Below, one piece after another: positions 16,470 to 25,436 of a stretch of 64,000 bases of DNA. Made by a program: the position numbers and the translations under genes. This DNA is from Streptosporangium violaceochromogenes. GTDB taxonomy: Bacteria; Actinomycetota; Actinomycetes; Streptosporangiales; Streptosporangiaceae. Within the stretch, counting starts at the first letter, position 1; the number at the start of each line of letters is the position of its first letter. Location of the stretch: assembly GCF_014654615.1 (NCBI RefSeq), contig NZ_BNBB01000010.1:124001-188000 (forward strand). Direction: 5' to 3'. The notes under the pieces were generated by a model. It saw only the letters and a list, made by a program, of their open reading frames with translations, made no database searches and had not been told where the DNA came from.

Positions 16470-17201
16470 TCAGATGCCTCCGTCCACGTGGATCGTCTCG
16501 CCCGACACGAAGCTGGACAGGTCACTGGCCAGGAAGAGCACCACGTTCGCGATCTCCTCGGAGACCCCGAGCCGGCCGAGCGCGATCAGGTTCCTGTAGC
16601 GCTCACGGACCGGGGCGGGGATCTCACCCCCGGTCTCCACCGGGCCGGGCGCGACGACGTTGACCCGGATGCCGCGGGGACCGAGTTCCTTGGCCAGGGA
16701 TCGGGTCAGTCCGATCAGGCCGGCCTTGGCCGCGGTGTAGTGGGCGCGCAACGGCACCCCCACGGTGGCCGCCCGCGAACCGACGTTGACGACCGACGCG
16801 CCCGCCGTGAGGAGGGGGAGCGTCCCGCCCACGACGAAGGCGGTGCCGGTGAGATTGGTGTCGAGGACCCGTCGCCACTCCTCCAGCGGCAGTTCCGCGA
16901 ACGGGATGTGGCTGATCACCCCCGCGTTGTTCACCACGACGTCGAGTGAACCGAATCGTGACCGGCACTCTTCGACAAGCCGCTCGATGTCCTCGGGGCG
17001 GCCGATGTCCGCCTTGATCACGTGGTGGTCGCCACCGAGTTCCTTCAGCTCCCGGGCGAGTCGGTCGGCCGCCTCTCCCTCCTGCCGGTGGCAGGTGATG
17101 ACATCGGCACCGGCTCGGGCGAGACCGAGCACGACAGCCCGCCCGATACCACGGGTCCCGCCCGTGACGATCGCCTTCTTCCCGGCGAGTCGGAGTTCCA
17201 T
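16470..17201 (-). CDS. Ketoreductase-like SDR, copy B
   Basis: 243 residues; ATG with AAGGG six bases upstream. TGGTRGIG at 13-20; catalytic Ser142, Tyr155, Lys159 (HYTAAK). The C-terminus SGETIHVDGG is typical of FabG-like enzymes. It shares long stretches with copy A (for example LTRSLAKELGPRGIRVN), suggesting a tandem duplication followed by divergence. Candidate C-ring or late-stage ketoreductase of a pentangular-type pathway. Confidence 0.9.
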   Translation of the reverse strand: MELRLAGKKAIVTGGTRGIGRAVVLGLARAGADVITCHRQEGEAADRLARELKELGGDHHVIKADIGRPEDIERLVEECRSRFGSLDVVVNNAGVISHIPFAELPLEEWRRVLDTNLTGTAFVVGGTLPLLTAGASVVNVGSRAATVGVPLRAHYTAAKAGLIGLTRSLAKELGPRGIRVNVVAPGPVETGGEIPAPVRERYRNLIALGRLGVSEEIANVVLFLASDLSSFVSGETIHVDGGI

Positions 17202-17217
17202 GGGTGTCCCTTCGCGT

Positions 17218-17679
17218 TCAGACGACGGCGGTCGTGGCCCCGGCGTTCACGCCGAACGCGATGAGGGCCAGAACCGTGCGGGTGAGGTTCCAGTTTCGCC
17301 AGCGCATCCGCGGATCCCGTTCCTCCCAGTCGGTGGGGCGGAGGTCGGGGTCGAGCGAGGTCACGTACCGGTTGACCGGCACGTTCTTGACGACCGAGAT
17401 CGTCATCACGATGAGCAGCAGCCCGGCCGCGCCCCCGAACAACATCCGGGACGTGTTCGTGGGCGCCACGAAGACCAGCACGATGTCCAGCACGCACGTC
17501 AGCGCGTTGACCACAGGCATGAAGGGGTCGTAGCGCGACCACAGGAAGCGGGTCGCCAGGACGTACCTGTCGTACGGCTGGACCAGCATCCACGGCACGA
17601 CGCCGATGACGGTCGAGAACATGATGCCGGCCGCAAGACCGTTACCGAACAGCACCAGCGGCAACAGGACCCGGACCAC
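17218..17679 (-). CDS. DUF1772 (anthrone-oxygenase family) membrane protein, copy B
   Basis: 153 residues from GTG 17679, four bases after the aromatase stop. Four hydrophobic stretches occur (VLLPLVLFGNGLAAGIMF, a helix near LTCVLDIVLVFVA, GGAAGLLLIVMTISVV and TRTVLALIAFGVNAG). SRYDPFMPVVN and NVPVNRYVTSLDP match copy A. Anthrone-oxygenase-like activity is a family-level inference. Confidence 0.8.
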   Translation of the reverse strand: MVRVLLPLVLFGNGLAAGIMFSTVIGVVPWMLVQPYDRYVLATRFLWSRYDPFMPVVNALTCVLDIVLVFVAPTNTSRMLFGGAAGLLLIVMTISVVKNVPVNRYVTSLDPDLRPTDWEERDPRMRWRNWNLTRTVLALIAFGVNAGATTAVV

Positions 17680-17683
17680 CGCG

Positions 17684-18425
<742 letters not shown>

Positions 18426-18455
18426 CTATTCCTCCTGAATGTCGATGAACGGGCC

Positions 18456-19679
18456 TCAGTCGCCGGCGGCCCGAACCACGAGGGCGGCGTTGAACCCGCC
18501 ATGACCGCGGGCCAGCACCAGTGCCGTCCGCACTTTCTTCTCTCTGGGGGCGTCCCGGACGAGGTCGATGTCGCAGCCCGGGGCGAGCCGGGCGACGTTG
18601 ACGGTCGGTGGAATGACCGAGTGGTGCACAGCCAGCAGGGCCGCGGCCAGATCGAGCGCCGCGCCCCCGGCGTAGAGGCGGCCCGTCATGGTCTTGGGTG
18701 CCGTCACCGGTACGCCGAACGGCCCGAACACCGCGGCCAGCCCCTGAGACTCCCGCAGATCCGCCTCCGGAACGCCCTTCGCGTCCGCGAACACGACATC
18801 CACGTCGGCCGGCGCGAGCCGGGCGGCGGCGAGCGCGCCTTCGACGGCGCGGCGCAGCCCCGGCGGCCGGTTCGAGCCGGGCGGCGGATCGAAGGTGGCC
18901 GTGTAGCCGGCGATCTCGCCGTAGATCCGCTCCGCGCCGCGCGCCCGGGCGGCCCTCTCGTCCTCCATGACGAGGATCGCGCCGCCCTCCCCCGGCACGT
19001 AGCCACAGGCTTCGACGTCGAAGGGCAGATAGGCGCGGGCGGGGTCGGTGGCCCGGCTCAGCATCCCCGTGGGCATCTGGGTGACCAGCCCGTACGGGCT
19101 GAGTGAGGCGTCGGTGCCGCCGGTCAACGCCATGCCGGCCCCGTTCCGCAGCGCCCGCCGCGCCTGCCCGACGGCGTCGAGTCCGCCCGCCTGCTCGGTG
19201 GCGATCACTCCGCAGGGACCGCGCATGCCGTGCCGTATGGAAATCTGACCGGTGGAGGCCGCGTAGAACCAGGCGATGGACTGGTAGGCGCCCACATGAC
19301 GTGGGCCGTTGCTCCACAGCGCCTGGATCTCACGCTGCCCGAACTCGTTGCCGCCGGACGAGCTGGCCGTCATCACGGCCATCTCGTATTCGGGCCGCTC
19401 CGCCGGGTCGATACCCGCGTCGGCGAGCGCCATCTCGGAGGCCACCAGCGCCAGGTGGGTCATGAGGTCGGTCTGAACGACGATCTTTTTGGACAGGTAG
19501 TCGCCGGCGGCGAAATCGCCGATCTCGCCGGCCAGGGTCACCGGGTAGGGCCCGGGGTCGAAGCGCGTTATCCTTCCGATGCCGCTCTTCCCGGCGAGAG
19601 TGGCCGACCAGAACGCCTCGGCGCCGAGGCCGTTGGGGGCGGTCACCCCTATGCCGGTGACGACGTACCGCCCGGTCAC
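18456..19679 (-). CDS. Chain-length factor (KSbeta)
   Basis: 407 residues from GTG 19679. Ketosynthase fold with the nucleophilic Cys replaced by Gln163 (TEQAGGLDAVG), the hallmark of KSbeta. It pairs with KSalpha and sets the chain length. Its start overlaps by GTGA a 70-codon open frame that fills the unusual 213-bp gap from KSalpha, so the common direct KSalpha/KSbeta coupling is broken here. Chain length cannot be predicted by eye. Confidence 0.96.
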   Translation of the reverse strand: MTGRYVVTGIGVTAPNGLGAEAFWSATLAGKSGIGRITRFDPGPYPVTLAGEIGDFAAGDYLSKKIVVQTDLMTHLALVASEMALADAGIDPAERPEYEMAVMTASSSGGNEFGQREIQALWSNGPRHVGAYQSIAWFYAASTGQISIRHGMRGPCGVIATEQAGGLDAVGQARRALRNGAGMALTGGTDASLSPYGLVTQMPTGMLSRATDPARAYLPFDVEACGYVPGEGGAILVMEDERAARARGAERIYGEIAGYTATFDPPPGSNRPPGLRRAVEGALAAARLAPADVDVVFADAKGVPEADLRESQGLAAVFGPFGVPVTAPKTMTGRLYAGGAALDLAAALLAVHHSVIPPTVNVARLAPGCDIDLVRDAPREKKVRTALVLARGHGGFNAALVVRAAGD

Positions 19680-19888
19680 CGGGCCACGTTCCGTCCCGCG
19701 AGGCCCGCGTGAGGTCTTCTGGAAAGAGGCCGGCGGAGGCCGGGGCGACGGCCCGGTTCGACGGGTGGGACGACCGCCGTCAAGCCCACGAGAGCGCCGC
19801 CCCTGCCACCGCGCCGACCGGATACCCTCCGGTCATCATGGTCACGACCGGGCAGATCGCAACCTGAGGTCGTCCCAGGGAGTGTCAT
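19676..19888 (-). CDS. Possible small protein between KSalpha and chain-length factor
   Basis: 70 codons. The start is four bases after the KSalpha stop with AAAGGTG upstream, and the stop overlaps the chain-length-factor start by GTGA. Composition is Arg/Gly/Pro-rich with no domain or hydrophobic segment, and third-position GC is not distinctive, so it may be only a translational bridge or chance. No function is assigned. Confidence 0.25.
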   Translation of the reverse strand: MTLPGTTSGCDLPGRDHDDRRVSGRRGGRGGALVGLTAVVPPVEPGRRPGLRRPLSRRPHAGLAGRNVAR

Positions 19889-19892
19889 GCGG

Positions 19893-21155
19893 TCACCTTT
19901 CAGGTCGCGCGAGCACCATCGCGGTCTGAAACCCGCCGAAACCGCTGCCCACGGTCAGCACACCTTCCAGAACCCGCTCCCGGGCCGTCAGCGGCACATA
20001 GTCCAGGTCGCACTCCGGGTCGGGGTTGTGGAGGTTCGCCGTGGGCGGGACGACCTGATGCTCGATCGCCAGCGCGCACGCCGCCACCTCGATAGAGCCG
20101 ATGGCGCCCAGCGAGTGGCCGACCATCGATTTGATCGAGCTGACCGGCACCTCGTAAGCGCGCTGTCCGAGGCTTCGTTTGAAGGCAGCGGTCTCGTGCC
20201 GGTCGTTCTGCTTGGTCCCCGAACCGTGCGCGTTGATGTAGTCGATATCCCCGGGGCCGAACCGGGCCTGCTCCATCGCGGCCCGGATCGCCTCGGCCAT
20301 CTCCCTGCCATCCGGTTTGAGGCCGGTCATGTGGTAGGCGTTGCCGCGGGCGGCGAAACCGACCACCTCGCAGTAGATGTGCGCGCCCCGGCGAATCGCG
20401 AGGTCATGCTCCTCAAGCACCATCACCGCCGCTCCCTCGCCGAGCACGAAACCGTTACGGCTCCTGTCGAAGGGGCGCGCGGCATGCTCGGGGTCGTCGT
20501 TCCGGGGCGTGGTGGCCCTGATCGCGTCGAAACACGCCACGGTGATCGGGGAGATGGGGGCGTCGGTCGCACCCACCACGGCCACGTCGGCAGCGCCCTC
20601 CTGGATGAGCTGGTAGCCGTGCCCGACGGCGTCCAGCCCCGAGGTGCAGCCGGTCGAGGTCAGTGAGACCGGCCCCTCGGCCCCGCACGCCCAGGCGACC
20701 TCGACGGCCAGCGTGCTGGGCACCAGGTAGTCGTAGAGGTGCGGGACGGCGTAGGAATGGTCGACCTGCCAGCGGCTACCGCCGTCGCTGGCCACGACGT
20801 ACTCCTTTTCGAGGCTCACGGTGTTCCCGACCGCGCTGCCCAGACTGACCGCGAGACGGTCGGGCGGTACGGTCGCCCGGCCGAGCCCGCTGTCCTCCCA
20901 TGACTCCCGCGCGGAGATCACCGCGAGCTGTGCGGCGCGGTCCATCCGGCGGATCTCCTGTGGCGACAGGCCCTCCGCCCGCGGGTCGAAGTCGCATTCG
21001 GCGGCCACTCGGGATCGGAACCCGGCCGGGTCGAAAAGCGAGATCGTCCGGGTCGCCGTGCGGCCGGTGGTGAGCAGGTCCCAGAACGCCTTGCTCCCGA
21101 TGCCTCCCGGGGTGGCGGTTCCCACGCCGGTGATGACGACTCGCCGTTCGCCCAT
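19893..21155 (-). CDS. Type II polyketide ketosynthase alpha subunit
   Basis: 420 residues from ATG 21155 (TGATG overlap with the cupin stop; a GTG at 21158 is the alternative). Active-site Cys170 ([12 protein letters not shown]), His310 ([11 protein letters not shown]) and His347 ([12 protein letters not shown]) are all intact. It performs the Claisen condensations with the chain-length factor and ACP. Gene order cupin cyclase, KSalpha, CLF, ACP, aromatase agrees with tetracenomycin and pentangular families. Start-unit specificity is not visible, though no extra KSIII or acyltransferase is present, suggesting an acetate starter. Confidence 0.97.
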   Translation of the reverse strand: MGERRVVITGVGTATPGGIGSKAFWDLLTTGRTATRTISLFDPAGFRSRVAAECDFDPRAEGLSPQEIRRMDRAAQLAVISARESWEDSGLGRATVPPDRLAVSLGSAVGNTVSLEKEYVVASDGGSRWQVDHSYAVPHLYDYLVPSTLAVEVAWACGAEGPVSLTSTGCTSGLDAVGHGYQLIQEGAADVAVVGATDAPISPITVACFDAIRATTPRNDDPEHAARPFDRSRNGFVLGEGAAVMVLEEHDLAIRRGAHIYCEVVGFAARGNAYHMTGLKPDGREMAEAIRAAMEQARFGPGDIDYINAHGSGTKQNDRHETAAFKRSLGQRAYEVPVSSIKSMVGHSLGAIGSIEVAACALAIEHQVVPPTANLHNPDPECDLDYVPLTARERVLEGVLTVGSGFGGFQTAMVLARPER

Positions 21156-21625
21156 CACTTCCCCGTCTCCGAGTCACCGGTCTCGCCTGGGTACGGCTCG
21201 GTGTCGACGTGGCCGAGGTCCGGCCGCGGGGCCAGAGGGCACAGGTGGAAGACGGCGAACACCTCGGTCTCGCTCCGGTTCATCACCCGGTGCCGGACGT
21301 TCTTGGGGATCACCATGCCCTCGTCCGCGGTGAGCACGAGCTCCTGCTCACCGTTGATCCGCACCACCATCGTTCCCCGGGACACATAGAGGAACTCCTC
21401 GGAATAGGGGTGGTAGTGCTCCGACACGTACTCCCCGGGCCGGAGGGTGAGCATTCCCATGAACCCCGAGCCCGTGCCCACCGTCTTCGGGCTGAGCAGC
21501 ACGCGGATCTCACCGCCGCGACGGCTGTTCACCACCGTTTTGTCCAGGCTGACCTTGGTCGGCAACGCCTGGTCCGTCCGGCTTTCCCCAGGGGGCGTGG
21601 TACGGGCGTCAGACACGTCGGCCAC
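21155..21625 (-). CDS. Cupin-type polyketide cyclase (TcmJ-like)
   Basis: 156 residues from GTG 21625 (GGAGG nine bases upstream), overlapping the TcmI-like gene by 17 bases. A cupin metal site is visible at His70, His72 and Glu77 ([14 protein letters not shown]) plus His112 (RHRVMN). TcmJ and the pradimicin-type homologues act with TcmI-like cyclases to close later rings. Positioned immediately upstream of KSalpha. Confidence 0.9.
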   Translation of the reverse strand: MADVSDARTTPPGESRTDQALPTKVSLDKTVVNSRRGGEIRVLLSPKTVGTGSGFMGMLTLRPGEYVSEHYHPYSEEFLYVSRGTMVVRINGEQELVLTADEGMVIPKNVRHRVMNRSETEVFAVFHLCPLAPRPDLGHVDTEPYPGETGDSETGK

Positions 21626-21947
21626 CTTTTCCTTCCTCCCACTCATAGAACGCGGTGGCCATCGCGTCGCGCGGACCACGCCAGTTCGGGTCGTAGGGCA
21701 GCACGTACGGGGCCAATCTGTCGCTGACACCCGTGAAAAGGCGGTGTCGTCGTACCTCGTCCACGCGTGACGGCACGTCGGTTTCCGACTCGGCCAAATG
21801 GAAGTAGAGATCGTGGAAGTGGAAGAGCGTGCGACGGGTCACACCGATCAGCCCCGGCAGTTCCGTGGCATCGGAGTCGGCGAAAATTCCCGCCACCGTC
21901 CCGGCGTCACCAGGGTCCATCCTGGCGACGATCAATGTACGGCGCAT
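21609..21947 (-). CDS. TcmI-like polyketide cyclase
   Basis: 112 residues; ATG with AAGGAG six bases upstream. LIVARMDPGDAGTVAGIFADSDATELPGLIGVTRRTLFHFHDLYFHL and FYEWEE closely follow the TcmI family (tetracenomycin F2 cyclase), a ferredoxin-like fold with a conserved His pair. It is expected to catalyse the last aldol cyclisation of the polycyclic aglycone, working with the adjoining cupin. It heads the core polyketide gene block. Confidence 0.92.
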   Translation of the reverse strand: MRRTLIVARMDPGDAGTVAGIFADSDATELPGLIGVTRRTLFHFHDLYFHLAESETDVPSRVDEVRRHRLFTGVSDRLAPYVLPYDPNWRGPRDAMATAFYEWEEGKGGRRV

Positions 21948-21995
21948 GTGCGTCTCCTTTCAGCCCGGCGCATGGCGTGTAAGATCCCTCGAATG

Positions 21996-22031
21996 CCGGT
22001 CGGGGCCGTTTTCGGTCCGCTGACCGACCGG
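21996..22031 (-). other. Hairpin between glycosyltransferase and TcmI-like gene
   Basis: CCGGTCGG (21996-22003) and CCGACCGG (22024-22031) form an 8-bp inverted repeat with a 20-base loop in the 87-bp gap. It could be a partial terminator or attenuator separating the glycosyltransferase message from the polyketide core. Confidence 0.4.
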
Positions 22032-22034
22032 TGG

Positions 22035-23216
22035 TCACGGCACCCCCGCCAGACGCTCCAGGTCGGCGACCAGCGCCGCCGGGGTCGAGTGGGCGGCCAT
22101 CTCCCTGCTCAGGCGCCGCGCCGAACGTTCGTGTCCGGGTGACGCCAGCATGTCCTCGGCGGCGCGGCGGATCTCGGCTGCCTCAAACCCCTCCGCCGGA
22201 TCCAGCGCCAGCCCGGCGCCGGTGGCCGCGAGCCGGCGGGCATGCCCGATGTGGTCGGGGAGCTGGGGAAGCGCGAGCTGCGGAAGTCCGTTCACCAGAC
22301 TGGTGAGCATCGATCCGGCGCCCCCGTGGTGGACCACCAGATCGACCGCGGGAAGGAGCAGGTGGAGAGGGGCCGACCCGACCACCCGTACGTTCGGCGG
22401 CAGGGTTCCCAGGATGGCCCGCTGCGCGGGAGTGACCGCCAGGACGACCTCCGCGTCCACGCCGGCCAGGGCACGGGCCACGTGTCCGGCGAGGAAGAAC
22501 CTGTGGCCAAGCCTGGACATCGTCGTTCCCCAGGTCACACAGATCGCAGGCCGGTCCGGCCGCTCCGGCGACGTGGCCGGGGACACGTCGTACGCGCCGT
22601 TGTAGGGCAGGTAACGCATCCGCCGTCTGACTCCGGGCACGTCCTTCTGCAGTTCGGCGGGGCAGGGGTCGACGGTCAGGGCGCCCAGGGGGTCCACCTC
22701 CCCGAGGCCGAGCCGATCGCAGATCGGTTCCAGCGCCCGGCTCATCGCGGCCCGGGCGGGGAACAGCAGATCAACCCCGTACAGCTGACGAACCGAGGGC
22801 ACGCCGACGGCCGCCGCCGCCAACGGCCCCGCCCAGGCGGTCGGGTCGTACACGATGAGATCAGCGCGCCAGTCACGGGCGAAGGCGGTCAGATCATCGA
22901 CCATGGATTCGGCCAGTTCGACGAACATCCTCAGCGCCCGGGGTGTCTCCGCGGACGGTTTCCCCCCCACGGGGCGCGGCGCCGGTCCGCTCCCGTTCCC
23001 CCGCGCCACCTCCCTGACGAAGCTCCGTACGACACCCGTGACGTCCACGTCACGCCCGACACGGACCGGTGTCAGCCCCGCACGGACGATCACGCTCTCA
23101 AGGTCGGGCGGGGCGGCGATGCGAACCTCATGGCCGGCCGCCCGGCACGCCCACGCCAGGGGAACCATGGGATAGACATGCGAGGGCCATGCCCACCCCG
23201 TGAACAGCACGCGCAT
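22035..23216 (-). CDS. GT-B glycosyltransferase, antibiotic (UrdGT2/DesVII-like) type
   Basis: 393 residues from ATG 23216 (AAGG nine bases upstream). N-terminal acceptor domain begins MRVLFTGWAWPSHVYPMVPLA. The C-terminal donor site carries the family signature VVHHGGAGSMLTSLVNGLPQLALPQLPDH near residue 295. Such enzymes transfer dTDP-deoxysugars to polyketides. It is the only glycosyltransferase inside the polyketide cluster in this window, so a single sugar or iterative transfer is expected. Confidence 0.93.
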   Translation of the reverse strand: MRVLFTGWAWPSHVYPMVPLAWACRAAGHEVRIAAPPDLESVIVRAGLTPVRVGRDVDVTGVVRSFVREVARGNGSGPAPRPVGGKPSAETPRALRMFVELAESMVDDLTAFARDWRADLIVYDPTAWAGPLAAAAVGVPSVRQLYGVDLLFPARAAMSRALEPICDRLGLGEVDPLGALTVDPCPAELQKDVPGVRRRMRYLPYNGAYDVSPATSPERPDRPAICVTWGTTMSRLGHRFFLAGHVARALAGVDAEVVLAVTPAQRAILGTLPPNVRVVGSAPLHLLLPAVDLVVHHGGAGSMLTSLVNGLPQLALPQLPDHIGHARRLAATGAGLALDPAEGFEAAEIRRAAEDMLASPGHERSARRLSREMAAHSTPAALVADLERLAGVP

Positions 23217-23407
23217 GGACGAACGCCTTCCTGTCCGCACCGAGGATCCGCTCACCTGGACACTGACAGCTCCCCCTCGAAAGCCGGACGATGTCGCGGC
23301 CTCTGTGAGGCGGCGACATCGAGCGCCACTCCAGCGTTCTGCGAGCGAAGCCGTTTAGCGTGACCCGAGTACTGACTCGCTCGCCTACCGACCTCAGGGA
23401 GTGGTCA
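23217..23407. promoter_or_regulatory. Divergent promoter region containing a long palindrome
   Basis: Between the glycosyltransferase (minus) and the SDR (plus). A near-perfect palindrome lies at 23289-23321: CGATGTCGC/GCGACATCG outer arms (9 bp), one mismatch, GCCTC/GAGGC inner arms (5 bp) and a TGT loop. Because both flanking genes point away, a terminator is unlikely and an operator is favoured. AGGGAG at 23397-23402 is the SDR ribosome-binding site. Confidence 0.6.
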
Positions 23408-24205
23408 ATGGATCTCGGCCTCGCCGGCAAAGTCGTCTTCATCACGGGGGGCAGCGGCTCGATCGGCGGTCATCTCGCTCGCGCGTTCGCGGCCGAGGGC
23501 GCCAGCGTGGCGATCACCTATCACCGCGACGAAGACGGCGCGCGCCGGGTGGCGGAGGAGGTGACGGGGCGAGGCGGTGAGGCGATCACCGTCCGGTACG
23601 ACCTGACCGACCCCGAGTCGATCCGCGCCGCCTTTGACATGGTCACCACCGAATGGGGCGGTGTGGACGTGCTCGTCGTCAACGCCTCGGCCATTCCGGG
23701 GACAAAGGTCGATCCGGTCGCCTTCGAGGACGTCCCCGTCGAGGAGTGGCGGTCATCGCTCCGCGCCGACGTCGAAGGCTCCTTCCACACGGTGCAGGCG
23801 GCCCTGCCCGGTATGCGGAAACGGGGCTGGGGACGGATCGTGTTCATCTCGGCCAACATCGTCCAGCGCGGTGCCGCCGGCGACGAGGCGTTCGTCGCGA
23901 GCAAAATGGCCCTGCACGGGCTGAGCCGGACGCTGGCCACCGAGCTGGCCCCGGAGGGCGTCCTCGTCAACGTCGTCGCCCCCGGCCCCACCGTCACCAA
24001 GGGCTTCCTCGCGCGGGTCCCGGAGGAGTTCAGGCAGGACCTCGCCGGCAAGCCCGCGGAGCAGATCAAGCGCCTTCTGAACAAGGGCAAGGCGGCCGGG
24101 CACGTCTCCACCCCCCAGGACGTCGCCGGCCTCGTCCTCTACTGCGCGTCCGCGATCAACGGAAACGTCACGGGCAGCGTGATCCACGTCGCCGGAGGCA
24201 CCTAG
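23408..24205 (+). CDS. SDR-family protein with Phe in place of the catalytic Tyr
   Basis: 265 residues from ATG 23408. The cofactor loop ITGGSGSIG is intact, Ser148 (FISAN) and Lys166 are present, but the YxxxK tyrosine is Phe162 (AFVASK), and the NAG motif reads NAS. The rest (MALHGLSRTLATELAPEGVLVNVVAPGP) is normal for SDRs. It may be a non-redox SDR, a dehydratase/cyclase-like or structural protein, or a weak reductase. It is transcribed away from the glycosyltransferase. Confidence 0.88.
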   Translation: MDLGLAGKVVFITGGSGSIGGHLARAFAAEGASVAITYHRDEDGARRVAEEVTGRGGEAITVRYDLTDPESIRAAFDMVTTEWGGVDVLVVNASAIPGTKVDPVAFEDVPVEEWRSSLRADVEGSFHTVQAALPGMRKRGWGRIVFISANIVQRGAAGDEAFVASKMALHGLSRTLATELAPEGVLVNVVAPGPTVTKGFLARVPEEFRQDLAGKPAEQIKRLLNKGKAAGHVSTPQDVAGLVLYCASAINGNVTGSVIHVAGGT

Positions 24206-24427
24206 GGATCCCCGCGCCGGTTCGCCGGAGGCGCCACCGCCCGGCCCGCCGCAACCGCCGGCACCCGGCGAGAGAGGGATCGGCCGGCCGGTGCCGGCGT
24301 GGGAACCGCCCCGTTACGCCGATTCCGATCGCCCTCGCCGTCACCGGTACCGGTGGTCACCCGGGCCGCGTCCCGGCCGCCACCCCGGTCCACGGCATGT
24401 GCGCGATCATTCCCGACGGTCCGCGTT

Positions 24428-24462
24428 CGCCGCCGGTGCGGAGTGTCTCCGCACCGGCGGCG
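24428..24462. terminator. Strong bidirectional terminator hairpin
   Basis: A perfect 15-bp stem: CGCCGCCGGTGCGGA at 24428-24442 and its complement at 24448-24462, with loop GTGTC. It lies between the SDR end and the convergent secreted-protein gene end, seven bases from the latter stop. Confidence 0.85.
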
Positions 24463-24468
24463 CACCCG

Positions 24469-24945
24469 TCAGTACCGCACCCCGGCAATCCGGGACGACA
24501 CCGAATCAGTCGGCTTCCCGTTGGTGTCGTAGGCCTTACCGGTACCCGACGAGGTGAAGGTGTTCCCCGAGGCACTGCCCGAATGAGCGATGTCGAGGGT
24601 TCCCCCCCAGGTACCGTCCGGCATGAACATGTGGTGCCTGAAGGTGAAACTGAAGCGGAATGGATCGAGCAGATCCCACTTTCCCAACCCGAGGTCCCTG
24701 ACCCGAGTGTTGGTGCAGATCACCAGATTCGTGCCGGTGAACAGAAAAAGCCCTTTCTCCGGCGGGTTCCCCGAACCCACGGGAAACAGGATGTCCACCT
24801 GCCAGGTCCCGACAATAGGGTGGTTATACGCCCCCGTCGTTTCGGCGTTCGCCGTGTCAGCGCCAACGAGCGTCGCCATCCCCACGGCGGGTGCGAGCAT
24901 CGCACTCCTCGCCAAGAGATTTCGACGGTCGATCCCCTGTGCCAC
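24469..24945 (-). CDS. Small Tat-exported protein of unknown function
   Basis: 158 residues from GTG 24945 (GGAGG upstream). The N-terminus has a twin-arginine signal (DRRNLLARS, hydrophobic stretch LAPAVGMATLVGA, cleavage after ANA). The mature part (IVGTWQVDILFP, GLFLFTGTNLVICTN, MPDGTWGGTLDIAHSG, TGKAYDTNGKP) is beta-rich and alternates in the manner of calycin or lipocalin-like barrels, but I do not recognise the family. Its place among tailoring genes suggests an extracytoplasmic role such as binding, release or modification of the product (inference). Confidence 0.72.
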   Translation of the reverse strand: MAQGIDRRNLLARSAMLAPAVGMATLVGADTANAETTGAYNHPIVGTWQVDILFPVGSGNPPEKGLFLFTGTNLVICTNTRVRDLGLGKWDLLDPFRFSFTFRHHMFMPDGTWGGTLDIAHSGSASGNTFTSSGTGKAYDTNGKPTDSVSSRIAGVRY

Positions 24946-25436
24946 TGCCCCTCCAGCTTGAATGACCCCCACGACCCCCGGCCTATTCCGGACGTCGACT
25001 CCCAGGAATTCTGGGCAGATTAGAGCCGTCCCCTCTGAGATCACTTGAATGTCGCTGGTTTTCAAACAACCACCGGTCGGCGGCCGACGGCTCGTAAAAT
25101 CCGCATCCGACCATCGCCAGCCCCTCGGCCAGCCATCTCGTCACCGCGCCGGACATCCGCCGCCAACGGGCTTCGGTTCGCATCCGTCTCCCCCAGTAGA
25201 GGCACCGCGCCGGGACTCGGGCGTCTGCCCGGTCGCCGCTTACGGCACCTTGACAAAGCGCCCTCCACATTCGATCGAGCCTCGCTGATCGCAGGCGGGC
25301 ACCCGGTCGAGAGTCCCTCCGGGGGGCGAAGCCCGCTCGATCCGGTGGCGAGCGGATCTCCAGCGGGGGCTGTCACCATCACGGCGGCACCGGTGTTCCC
25401 GCCGATGAAGAGCCCCGCCCACACGATGGAGGGAAA
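24946..25436. promoter_or_regulatory. Divergent promoter region before the second O-methyltransferase
   Basis: 491 bp between divergent genes. TTGAA (25045-25049) and TTCAA (25061-25065) form an inverted repeat with an 11-base spacer. No gene is supported; open frames crossing it lack protein-like features. Confidence 0.4.

Noticed and set aside
23289-23321. Reading the 33-bp palindrome as a factor-independent terminator
   Set aside because: Both adjacent genes start here and point away; no transcript end is expected, so an operator is preferred.
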